From Propionibacteriaceae bacterium (GTDB lineage: Bacteria > Actinomycetota > Actinomycetes > Propionibacteriales > Propionibacteriaceae): DNA of 8,882 nucleotides. The stretch spans positions 1 through 8,882 of the forward strand of contig JAISCH010000361.1 in assembly GCA_031265725.1 (NCBI GenBank), read 5' to 3'. Positions 1-6,126 of the stretch are shown here, piece after piece; position 1 is the stretch's first letter, and every line of letters begins with the position of its first letter. The notes below the pieces were generated by a model. It saw only the letters and a program-made list of their open reading frames with translations. It was not told the DNA's origin and made no database searches. Made by a program: the position numbers and the translations under genes.

Positions 1-1221
1 GCCCCACAACTCGTCAAAAACGCCGTAGGTTAGCGGCGAACGTGACGAAAAGAGTCGGATTCGATCCACATAGCCCCCCAAAATCTCATCCGCTCCCATA
101 CCAGAAAAGAGAACTCTGCATTGACCGGTCGCCACCTGTGCTATCCGCCATGCGCCGAGCGACATAGGTCCCCGCAGGTCTTCTAGGTGACGGATCATTT
201 GAGACATTTCCGCTACCAAGTGATCAGGGTCAATGGCAACCGAAGTGTGTGGAAGCCCGTACTCCTTAGCGAGGCAGGCGCCAATCGAAGATTCATCAGC
301 GCCACTATCGACCGCAAGTAGCGAGTCCGTCGCGAATCGTGCCGTATACGTAGGTATCCGATGACCCAGCTTCGTCAAGGTCGATGTTATGCTATTTGAG
401 TCCGTACCTCCACTTAGAAATGCGCCCGCCATCGGGTGCCATTGTCTGTCCATTACGCCTGCAAATCTCCTGCGATACTCCTGGCTCGCCTGCTCTAACG
501 ACGGGTAGTGCTCCGCACGCTGTGATTCCCGCCAGGGGCTGGGAACTATGCTATGCTCAATTCCATTGTCGGAGAAAGTCACGGCGGTACCGGGAGGAAT
601 TGTGTATACTCCGGAGAAGAGAGTGCGATCGCCCAATGGTGTTTGGTAATGAAAATAGTCGAGTAGCGCTTGCCTAGAATACTCAGGTCTGATATTGGCC
701 GCCGCGAGAAGAGGCCGTATTTCTGAACACACATATGCCGACTGTCGCGCGAATGTGTAATAGAGGGGTTTCGTTCCGAAATGATCCCTAAATGCCACCA
801 TAGAACCGGTGGATACGTCTAGGATTGCTCCGGCATAAATACCTTCCAACAACGAGATTCCCATCAGCCCTAATTTGCTATACAGGTCGGCAACGACCTT
901 GCAGTCAGACCACGCCTTGTCGAAAGGCGTCCCTGGGAAATGCTCAGCCCACAGTGACCGATAGTTGTAAATCTCGCCATTTACCGAGGCTATGCAAGTC
1001 CCGTCCATGCTTGCCAACGGTTGTCGGCCCGCGTTCGTATCGCCTACGAGCTGCAATCTTGCATGACCGAGTAGTGCGTAATACCAACCGTTGGCTTCAG
1101 GCTTCCACGGATATACACCGATCCCATCCGGTCCGCGATGCTTCAAGCCCTCGACCATTTGGTAAACGGGTCTCAGCGGCACGGGGCGATTGGAACTCAA
1201 AGAGCCAGCAACACCGCACAT
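1..1221 (-). CDS. asnB: Asparagine synthetase (glutamine-hydrolysing), AsnB type, probable internal start, C-terminus outside window
   Basis: AsnB-type enzymes release ammonia from glutamine in an N-terminal Ntn domain and use it on a carboxylate activated as acyl-AMP in a C-terminal domain. From the ATG at 1221 the protein begins Met-Cys-Gly-Val, so Cys2 is the expected nucleophile after Met removal. Glutaminase motifs follow: RGPDG at 29-33 and NGEIYN at 81-86, then FGTKPLY. The synthetase domain has the pyrophosphate loop SGGTDS at 270-275 (SGGLDS is usual) and GMGADEILGGY from 374. The 407 codons present compare with about 500-650 for the family, so roughly the last quarter is missing. 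A purine-rich site lies 7 nt upstream, which suggests independent initiation inside the HAD-AsnB frame. In this operon it may amidate the pathway product rather than make free asparagine. Family call is secure; substrate is not. Confidence 0.92.
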   Translation of the reverse strand, partial: MCGVAGSLSSNRPVPLRPVYQMVEGLKHRGPDGIGVYPWKPEANGWYYALLGHARLQLVGDTNAGRQPLASMDGTCIASVNGEIYNYRSLWAEHFPGTPFDKAWSDCKVVADLYSKLGLMGISLLEGIYAGAILDVSTGSMVAFRDHFGTKPLYYTFARQSAYVCSEIRPLLAAANIRPEYSRQALLDYFHYQTPLGDRTLFSGVYTIPPGTAVTFSDNGIEHSIVPSPWRESQRAEHYPSLEQASQEYRRRFAGVMDRQWHPMAGAFLSGGTDSNSITSTLTKLGHRIPTYTARFATDSLLAVDSGADESSIGACLAKEYGLPHTSVAIDPDHLVAEMSQMIRHLEDLRGPMSLGAWRIAQVATGQCRVLFSGMGADEILGGYVDRIRLFSSRSPLTYGVFDELWG

Positions 1222-1953
1222 GTCCGAACCTTTCCTTCCAACAAGAGCCTGGGTCAGCAACTCGACCGTCACCTCTCGTAGCGACCGAACATGGGCGTGT
1301 GGCGATTCTGACTGGGGTGGACAATTGCCCTTGAGCAGGTGAACGAATCCGACTTGCGCCGCGCGGGCAGCTAGCCCGTCGGTACGCACGTCATTGCCAA
1401 TCAAAACAGTTTCTCCCCACCCTGTTTCTAGACCGTACATAGCCGACAAGAGCATGTCCGGCAAGGGCTTAGGCCCCAAGGAAACGCTGACAGTTACTAC
1501 AACGTCAACCATCTGTCTAATACCTAGGGCCTCAATTTTGCCAATTTGCTCGCTGGGATCGCCATTCGTGACTACGCCCACCCTCACCCCCTGGTGAGTC
1601 AAGGTATCAATTAGCCGTACTGCGCCTTCCGTTGCAGATAGGCTCCGTATGCGCTCTGCTAAATAACATTCGTCTGAGTACTCGCGTGCGAGCTTTATGC
1701 CTCCGGTCCTTGCGGCTTGCGCAAAGCACAGTTCACGGACCCTTTTAGGGTCGCGGACACCCCACGCGGCACAAGAGGCATCACGCCAAAACGCCGCTCG
1801 CGCTGCGTACCATGCCGCCAACAGTCTCTTTGAGCTAACCGCATCTTCCGCTACATGCATGGCCACTCTCTTCATGGCTTCCTCTGACGCTGGGTTTGTG
1901 AGGCTAAGTGTCTCATCCAGATCAAACAACACCGCCCTGAGTGGACCTAACAC
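1..1953 (-). CDS. HAD phosphatase domain in one open frame with asparagine synthetase (fusion, runs off window)
   Basis: A GTG start at 1953, 3 nt after the radical SAM stop, opens a frame that I read codon by codon to position 1 without a stop. Residues 1-244 are a HAD-superfamily (subfamily I-like) hydrolase. Motif I is FDLDET with D11 (nucleophile) and D13, motif II is TNG at 129-131, the motif III lysine is K162 in GPKP, and motif IV is GND with D188 and D192. The insert between motif I and TNG fits a helical cap. All four motifs are intact, so an active Mg-dependent phosphatase acting on a small phosphorylated metabolite is expected, substrate unknown. Residue 245 is the Met of a complete AsnB N-terminus (separate entry). 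The start has only a weak ribosome binding site, so translation is probably coupled to the gene upstream. A missed stop or a sequencing indel could make a false fusion, but both halves stay in the same frame. Confidence 0.8.
   Translation of the reverse strand, partial: MLGPLRAVLFDLDETLSLTNPASEEAMKRVAMHVAEDAVSSKRLLAAWYAARAAFWRDASCAAWGVRDPKRVRELCFAQAARTGGIKLAREYSDECYLAERIRSLSATEGAVRLIDTLTHQGVRVGVVTNGDPSEQIGKIEALGIRQMVDVVVTVSVSLGPKPLPDMLLSAMYGLETGWGETVLIGNDVRTDGLAARAAQVGFVHLLKGNCPPQSESPHAHVRSLREVTVELLTQALVGRKGSDMCGVAGSLSSNRPVPLRPVYQMVEGLKHRGPDGIGVYPWKPEANGWYYALLGHARLQLVGDTNAGRQPLASMDGTCIASVNGEIYNYRSLWAEHFPGTPFDKAWSDCKVVADLYSKLGLMGISLLEGIYAGAILDVSTGSMVAFRDHFGTKPLYYTFARQSAYVCSEIRPLLAAANIRPEYSRQALLDYFHYQTPLGDRTLFSGVYTIPPGTAVTFSDNGIEHSIVPSPWRESQRAEHYPSLEQASQEYRRRFAGVMDRQWHPMAGAFLSGGTDSNSITSTLTKLGHRIPTYTARFATDSLLAVDSGADESSIGACLAKEYGLPHTSVAIDPDHLVAEMSQMIRHLEDLRGPMSLGAWRIAQVATGQCRVLFSGMGADEILGGYVDRIRLFSSRSPLTYGVFDELWG
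1229..1239 (-). promoter_or_regulatory. Internal ribosome binding site for AsnB inside the HAD-AsnB frame
   Basis: On the minus strand this reads GGAAGGAAAGG and ends 7 nt before the ATG of the Met-Cys-Gly AsnB start. The position is ideal for initiation even though no stop codon closes the HAD frame. It supports production of AsnB with a free N-terminal Cys beside a full-length fusion. Confidence 0.5.
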
Positions 1954-1956
1954 GGT

Positions 1957-3267
1957 TTATCCGCCGCTTTCTATGCTATGAAAACGCGTCGCCATGTCGG
2001 CCAACAGCCATCCGTCGTTGTAGGTAGTGTTGGGGAGCGAACCGATACTGAATAGGACAGCCCCTCTCGCCGGGTCAATGTACCCGCTGTCTCGGACTAA
2101 TTCGCCGTATTCAATCGTGAATCGAAACAGACCGTCGCCCGAAAGCCGAATTGGGCCAGTACTGTTACGGCCTGAAGAATGATACACCGTGAATGTGGGC
2201 ACAACCCTACGGTCCAGGAGTTCTTTGGCCTGCTGTAACATGGCTGCATTCTCGTCGGACGCGCGTAACCATTTAGCGGGCCACTTGCTCCCAATTGTCT
2301 GTATCCCGTACACGAGGTTACTGTACACGCGCCCAACGCCAAATGCGTTGATGGAACGCTCGAGACCCTCAAACATTCTGGGAAGTCCGATTTCCGACTT
2401 CTTCGGGGCCATATACTGGAGTACCTGCTCGTCCATGGTTTCAACATTGATGAAGAACTGGTTTAGCCCCGCTCCCGCTAGGTCCTCAATGAGACTCCAA
2501 TCTTCAGGGGGCATACAGGCAATTGTCTTGTCCAGGCTCTCAGTGGCCGAGTGGTTCGAGATCATCTCTAGTAGGCGGACATACATGCGAACCGTTTCGT
2601 CGAGTCCGTTCAATTGGCCGCCATTGAATGTAATCGACGTCACGGACTCGTCTTGCTCAGCCGCAGCGACACTTGCCGCCGTCAGCAGCTCAAGAGACCT
2701 CCTGTAAGGCGCGGTACGTCCTATCAAGTCATCGTGCGTTTCGACGATCTCGCAAAATGCGCATTTACCGCCGCTGCGGTAGAAGGCACAGTAGTTAGTA
2801 GGAACGAGCCCGAGCAGGTCATAACCTAGGCGTTGCACCAGCGAGTCGAGAGGCTGACCCATTATGCTCTGACCGCGAAAGTCCGCGACCTCGCGAATTT
2901 TAACTGCGCTCCGATCACCGGTAACGCTATTGATGACCAGCTGTTCAGAACCGTCACGTACAAGATGCCACGGCGATTCTTTGTTATATCTGACCCGTGC
3001 TACTATCGGTAGCCGCTTCGTCGCTACGTCCACCCAGTGAAGAATGATTTCATACGGCACTTCATGCTCCGGCACAGAAGTCCCGTAGTCGTACAAGTGC
3101 CGACGAGTGAGATTCACTTTGCTGGTATCGAAAGAGCCCTGCTCTATCCGGATACCGTCAGTTAGGAGATGGCATTTTAGAGCGACTGCCTCTTTGGCCC
3201 TGCTGACAACTTCTTGCATATTGCGTACATCCAGTGACACATTATTCATTGCGACCGGGCCGTTCAT
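1957..3267 (-). CDS. Radical SAM enzyme with Cx8CxxC cluster motif
   Basis: Radical SAM enzymes bind a [4Fe-4S] cluster through three cysteines and cleave S-adenosylmethionine to start radical chemistry. Here, after about 155 residues with no family I recognise, the segment TNYCAFYRSGGKCAFCEI gives C160, C169 and C172 (from the chosen start), spaced Cx8CxxC instead of the usual Cx3CxxC. The barrel continues with SITFNGGQ (glycine-rich SAM contact), then FINVETMDEQVL and VYSNLVYGIQ, which are typical later strands. Length is 436 aa. The ATG at 3267 has AGGAG 9 nt upstream. A longer frame begins at 3354, but it would overlap the upstream gene by 113 nt, and its extra 29 residues look unlike protein. 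With the chosen start the overlap is 26 nt. It lies second in the enzyme operon, so it likely modifies the intermediate made or released by the PRTase. The reaction is unknown. Confidence 0.85.
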   Translation of the reverse strand: MNGPVAMNNVSLDVRNMQEVVSRAKEAVALKCHLLTDGIRIEQGSFDTSKVNLTRRHLYDYGTSVPEHEVPYEIILHWVDVATKRLPIVARVRYNKESPWHLVRDGSEQLVINSVTGDRSAVKIREVADFRGQSIMGQPLDSLVQRLGYDLLGLVPTNYCAFYRSGGKCAFCEIVETHDDLIGRTAPYRRSLELLTAASVAAAEQDESVTSITFNGGQLNGLDETVRMYVRLLEMISNHSATESLDKTIACMPPEDWSLIEDLAGAGLNQFFINVETMDEQVLQYMAPKKSEIGLPRMFEGLERSINAFGVGRVYSNLVYGIQTIGSKWPAKWLRASDENAAMLQQAKELLDRRVVPTFTVYHSSGRNSTGPIRLSGDGLFRFTIEYGELVRDSGYIDPARGAVLFSIGSLPNTTYNDGWLLADMATRFHSIESGG

Positions 3268-4276
3268 CGAGGGGAACTCCTGTCTGGCAAAGAGGGCATT
3301 CGGATGGATTCCAAGAGTGGATCGGTAGATGGTGCAACGCATGAACCGGAACATCGATATCGTAGTCCGTATGAGTGTTCAACGGGATACTCTGGGTAGC
3401 GACGGCTACCAGCGAAACGGTGCCATTCATTGAGTTGACGACGTCAATCGTGCGCCGCGCGGTGGCTCCGCTGTGAAACGTTGAGTCAATGACTGCGCAG
3501 CGATTCCCCAAGCCGGCTCCTCGGGTCCTAGCCGAACTCGTGGCGGTAGCATCGTGTTCGACTATCGCGAGGGGAAGTCGGAGTATCTGAGCACATAAGA
3601 CCGCCAGAGGTAACCCACCCACCGCAATTCCTACGACGGTGTCAGAGCGGTAAGGCGCTACCATTCGGGAGAGTTCCATTGCGGCCCTGGACAAGGAATC
3701 AGCGTCCTTTAGGTACAGCGCGGGAACGCCGAGCTGCTCTGTGTGATAGTCGCCTACGGCGAAGTGTCCGGGTTCCGAGACCGGACCGACGACCGCCTTC
3801 TGCGCTTGCAAATAGGCAGAGGACGCGTCGTAACGCCAAGACTGATGGTGTGTATTTCCTTCAAGACGGGCCAAGGCCGGTTCGCCTATGTGCCGAACCG
3901 AGGACGTCGAAAAGGCACGGATAGCCTCCTCTCTCGTGAGCCAGCTCCAGGATACAACCCTCTCGCCAGACCTTTGTTGTCGTGGGTACACGCCCTTGAG
4001 CGTGCTCGCGTATACGTTGACGTCGTATTGGGTCGGACCGTGTGACACAGCGACTTGATACAGAAGAGACTCGGTGGGCGCTATGCTCACCCCAGTTTCT
4101 TCTATGCATTCCCGAACGAGAGTCTGCATTTCGTTTTCGCCATCTTCTTGATGCCCTCCCGGCAACGCGACCGTCAGCTGGCCATTGTGCCGCTTCTGGG
4201 TGACAGTGAGCACTTTCCCTGCAGCATCGGTTACGACAGTGGCGGCAATTTTGCGCCTTGATACCGTTGTGTTCAT
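3242..4276 (-). CDS. NUDIX hydrolase-phosphoribosyltransferase (OPRT-like) fusion protein
   Basis: This is a two-domain protein of 344 aa. Residues 1-140 are a NUDIX domain. The full box GX5EX7REUXEEXGU runs from G41 to V63 (E47, R55-E56, E59-E60), with Cys57 at the hydrophobic U position, so metal-dependent hydrolysis of a nucleoside diphosphate-X compound is expected. Residues about 165-335 resemble type I phosphoribosyltransferases of the orotate-PRTase kind: a GHFAVGDYHTE-like hood segment, VVGIAVGGLPLA at 214-225 and a PRPP-loop equivalent CAVIDSTFHSGATA at 260-273. The usual acidic pair is D264-S265 here, so one acid is missing. A C-terminal CPLC (327-330) may be a metal knuckle. The ATG at 4276 has no good ribosome binding site and lies 5 nt after the small ORF stop, so translation is probably coupled. 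Substrates of both domains are unknown; NUDIX could act on the PRTase product or on a toxic nucleotide. Confidence 0.85.
   Translation of the reverse strand: MNTTVSRRKIAATVVTDAAGKVLTVTQKRHNGQLTVALPGGHQEDGENEMQTLVRECIEETGVSIAPTESLLYQVAVSHGPTQYDVNVYASTLKGVYPRQQRSGERVVSWSWLTREEAIRAFSTSSVRHIGEPALARLEGNTHHQSWRYDASSAYLQAQKAVVGPVSEPGHFAVGDYHTEQLGVPALYLKDADSLSRAAMELSRMVAPYRSDTVVGIAVGGLPLAVLCAQILRLPLAIVEHDATATSSARTRGAGLGNRCAVIDSTFHSGATARRTIDVVNSMNGTVSLVAVATQSIPLNTHTDYDIDVPVHALHHLPIHSWNPSECPLCQTGVPLDERPGRNE
3277..3281 (-). promoter_or_regulatory. Ribosome binding site deciding the radical SAM start
   Basis: AGGAG on the minus strand, 9 nt before the ATG at 3267. The in-frame ATGs at 3354 and 3249 lack a comparable site, so this one fixes the start. 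Confidence 0.6.
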
Positions 4277-4281
4277 GCTGA

Positions 4282-4443
4282 TCAGATGCCGCCTTGGCGA
4301 CGGTTAGAGCCTATACGCGAGTCGGCAATGCTGGAGTCGCGGGACCAGGCAGGTCTCGTCCTGCCAATGGAAGGCGTTGTGGGTATCGGGAGCGGGAGCA
4401 TATCCCAGTGCGAGCGCATTACTATCGCGAGGACGGTCATCAT
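4282..4443 (-). CDS. Small ORF (53 aa) leading the cargo operon
   Basis: An ATG-ATG start at 4443/4440 sits 4 or 7 nt after a perfect AAGGAGGT, the strongest ribosome binding site in the left block. The frame runs 53 codons to TGA at 4284-4282, and the NUDIX-PRTase ATG follows after 5 nt. The peptide has a hydrophobic N-terminus (MMTVLAIVM), then SHWDMLPLPIP, and a polar Arg/Ser/Gly-rich tail with no cysteine. I recognise no family. It may be a real small protein, a leader peptide that couples or attenuates translation of the operon, or less likely a peptide substrate of the neighbouring enzymes. Evidence is the ribosome binding site, the open frame and the tight spacing only. Confidence 0.55.
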   Translation of the reverse strand: MMTVLAIVMRSHWDMLPLPIPTTPSIGRTRPAWSRDSSIADSRIGSNRRQGGI

Positions 4444-4617
4444 GCCTACCTCCTTCGGGGTAAAGATAGCGGGCCTTCCAGACTCTCATTGAATGCTCCG
4501 CCCCGCAACACCGTCTCATATAATGAGATACCATCCGATCGCAGTTCGGACGCTGACCGTCGGTCGCGGGGATATTGGCGGGATGATTGTGGTCCGTGCG
4601 TTGTCCCGCTTGTTGCC
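4444..4617. promoter_or_regulatory. Non-coding leader of the cargo operon with inverted repeat at 4514-4528
   Basis: This gap lies between the 352-aa gene's stop and the small ORF. It is the natural place for the cargo operon promoter. TCTCAT-ATA-ATGAGA (4514-4528) is a perfect 6-bp inverted repeat with a 3-nt centre; TCTCAT occurs again at 4484-4489, exactly 30 bp away. The plus strand reads TATAAT across the centre. On the minus strand only 4-of-6 matches to a -10 (CATTAT or TATATG) exist and no convincing -35 is visible. It could be an operator. I see no clear terminator for the 352-aa gene in it. Confidence 0.35.
4448..4455 (-). promoter_or_regulatory. Perfect Shine-Dalgarno of the small ORF
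   Basis: Minus strand AAGGAGGT matches the 16S anti-Shine-Dalgarno over all eight bases. It ends 4 nt before the first and 7 nt before the second ATG of the 53-aa ORF. In contrast, the larger NUDIX-PRTase gene has no such site of its own. Confidence 0.65.
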
Positions 4618-5676
4618 TCACCACCCCCATCCCACCCCCGCAAACAACCCCCCGTAAAGGTCCCTGAACCCGACCTTCACGCTGCTCCCCTCGCCCAAGT
4701 CGAGCCGGTTGGCCTCAGTCGGCCTGCCTGGGCGCTCCAACATGCTCAATCCCTTGAACCACCAGGCGAACTGCGGTTTCACCCCGATGAACACCACCTC
4801 GAACGTGGCCGACAGGGTGCGTTCATGGAAGGCGTGCGAGGCTTCGGTGACGTGTCCGGGGTCGTCGGCTGCTGGGTCGGGCAGCAGCTTGAAGGCTAGG
4901 TCGTAAACCTGGCCTCGCTCCATGGGCGGGTGGTGGATGAAGTCGTGGCGGTAGCCACCGGGGATGGTCTTGGTGCGGACGGTGAAAGGCGAGTTTCCTT
5001 CTGGCCAGGGGACAGCGATGGGTGCGAAGTCTGAGGCGATGGTCAGGTAGTCGGCCTGGTCGAAAGCCGCCAGGAAGCGGTAATGCTCGCGGGTCTCCTG
5101 CCAACGCTGGTCGTTGACGACAGTCAGGACGTGGACGGATTCTTGGACGATGCCGCCGTGCAGTTCCGGTGGGCGCGGGCCGAGCGGCGAGGCCGGGTAC
5201 CAGCCGGTCAGTAGTTGGTTGCGCAGGTTGACCAAGGCGGTTTCTTCCCGGTCGGCCACAGTGTCGGCTTTGCGACCGATGGTCTGGCCGTAATACGTCC
5301 GACGTTGGTTCAGGGTGGCCAGGCGGGCGGTTTCCGGTGTCAGGCCGAAAGCGGCTCGGAGTACGTCGCGGTCGTGCAGCGAGTCGATGGCTGATGTGAA
5401 GCGTTGCCTGATGGTCGCGAACGGCTCATGGTCGCCGCCCAACACTAGGAGCAGCGTCCCTGCCTGTCCGACCCGTGATGGCGTGAACCCGTGGCCTTTG
5501 CGCAGGTAGACCAGGTCGCCCAGCAGGTCGCGGGCGTCGGCTGTCCGGTTCGGGCGGTGCTGGCCAGCGGGTCGGATGGGGGTTGACCGGTCGGGATGGT
5601 TCACGTTTCCCCATTGTGCCGGTTTTCCCATTTCGGTGGAGTCTCCAAGTTTGTTCCGATTCCCCCATGGGCGCAT
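4618..5676 (-). CDS. Conserved-looking protein of unknown function, 352 aa
   Basis: I do not recognise a named family. The sequence has normal coding character from about residue 45 (DARDLLGDLVYLRKGHGFTP) to the end. The part from there to about 150 is helix-rich and polar, with blocks such as FATIRQRFTSAIDSLHD and TVADREETALVNLRNQLLTG, in the manner of actinobacterial regulatory proteins, but no clear helix-turn-helix is seen. The C-terminal half is beta-like and aromatic (FEVVFIGVKPQFAWWFKG, ending in a Gly/Trp tail), with no signal peptide or membrane helix. Start choice is open: ATG 5676, ATG 5631 and GTG 5604 are all in frame, each with a weak ribosome binding site, and the first 25-30 residues contain repeats that may be promoter DNA. 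High GC, like the right block and unlike the cargo. It is divergent from the 5758 operon, as a regulator might be, but this is inference only. Confidence 0.7.
   Translation of the reverse strand: MRPWGNRNKLGDSTEMGKPAQWGNVNHPDRSTPIRPAGQHRPNRTADARDLLGDLVYLRKGHGFTPSRVGQAGTLLLVLGGDHEPFATIRQRFTSAIDSLHDRDVLRAAFGLTPETARLATLNQRRTYYGQTIGRKADTVADREETALVNLRNQLLTGWYPASPLGPRPPELHGGIVQESVHVLTVVNDQRWQETREHYRFLAAFDQADYLTIASDFAPIAVPWPEGNSPFTVRTKTIPGGYRHDFIHHPPMERGQVYDLAFKLLPDPAADDPGHVTEASHAFHERTLSATFEVVFIGVKPQFAWWFKGLSMLERPGRPTEANRLDLGEGSSVKVGFRDLYGGLFAGVGWGW
5606..5668. repeat. Three imperfect copies of a TTTCCCCAT-like element
   Basis: The plus strand carries TTTCCCCAT at 5606-5614, TTTTCCCAT at 5623-5631 and ATTCCCCCAT at 5659-5668. 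They fall in the start region of the 352-aa gene and before the divergent operon. The CAT ends are 17 and 37 nt apart, so spacing is irregular. They may be protein-binding sites or chance. Confidence 0.25.
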
Positions 5677-5757
5677 CAGGCCGACCTAGCGTCGGTGTGG
5701 TGGGCCGCGACCATCCGGCGCGGCCTGGGTTCGAGTAAGGAGCGTTAGGGGAAGATC
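5677..5757. promoter_or_regulatory. Divergent intergenic region with two short inverted repeats
   Basis: Two inverted repeats stand between the divergent genes: CCGAC-N5-GTCGG at 5681-5695 and GGCCGCG-N9-CGCGGCC at 5703-5725. The second has a 7-bp perfect GC-rich stem and lies in the untranslated leader of the 5758 gene. AGGGGA at 5747-5752 is that gene's ribosome binding site. Either repeat could be an operator or a leader hairpin; no clear -10/-35 pair was seen. Confidence 0.35.
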
Positions 5758-6114
5758 ATGAGCAATCAGGTGCAGAGTTATGGGGGCGGTGGGGTGCTGC
5801 CGCTGGCTGGTGCGGGCGGGCTGCCGTCGCCGCTATCGCAGACGGGGCGAGCTATCGGGCGCGTCCAGAACCAAGGATTGGTGCGGGCGGCTGCTATCGA
5901 TGTCGAAACGACACTGTCAAGGGTCAAGTTGTCGGGGGCCACCAGCCTGGCCCGGACGGCGCAGAGCGAGGTGGCCATGTTGACCGCCGTGGAAGCGGAA
6001 CTCATCAAGGCCGTGCCCCTGGCGGGCAACCGTTTGGAATTCCTCGGCAATATGGCGTCAATTCAGGTGGCGGAAATGCTGGCCGATGACTTGACCAAAT
6101 TGCGGCGGATGTGA
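5758..6114 (+). CDS. Small protein of unknown function, 118 aa
   Basis: The ATG has AGGGGA 5 nt upstream, which supports this start. The first 30 residues are Gly/Pro/Ser-rich and probably disordered (YGGGGVLPLAGAGGLPSP). From about residue 31 the sequence is mostly alpha-helical, with LVRAAAIDVETTLSRVKL and repeated Ala/Leu/Glu-rich helices to the C-terminus (VAEMLADDLTKLRRM). No signal peptide, cysteines or catalytic motif are visible. It opens the plus-strand operon and is followed 12 nt later by a membrane protein. Short helical proteins with a Gly/Pro-rich start occur in actinobacterial plasmid and conjugative loci, so a structural or regulatory role in the mobile element is possible. 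Family unknown. Confidence 0.7.
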   Translation: MSNQVQSYGGGGVLPLAGAGGLPSPLSQTGRAIGRVQNQGLVRAAAIDVETTLSRVKLSGATSLARTAQSEVAMLTAVEAELIKAVPLAGNRLEFLGNMASIQVAEMLADDLTKLRRM

Positions 6115-6126
6115 GGGGTGGCAGTG

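Noticed and set aside
1..1221. AsnB homologue as a lasso-peptide cyclase, with the small ORF as precursor
   Set aside because: The glutaminase half keeps Cys2 and its binding motifs, and no lasso leader-peptidase or recognition protein is present in the window.
3268..3354. A 29-residue N-terminal extension of the radical SAM protein
   Set aside because: It would overlap the NUDIX-PRTase gene by 113 nt and has no ribosome binding site, while the ATG at 3267 has AGGAG at good spacing.
4519..4524. A perfect TATAAT on the plus strand as a promoter
   Set aside because: It is the centre of a palindrome, has no -35 at 16-18 bp, and points toward no supported plus-strand gene.
4294..4899. A 201-codon plus-strand frame across the cargo leader and the end of the 352-aa gene
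   Set aside because: It has no ribosome binding site, overlaps better-supported genes on the other strand, and its composition (Pro/Arg/His runs) is typical of an antisense shadow.
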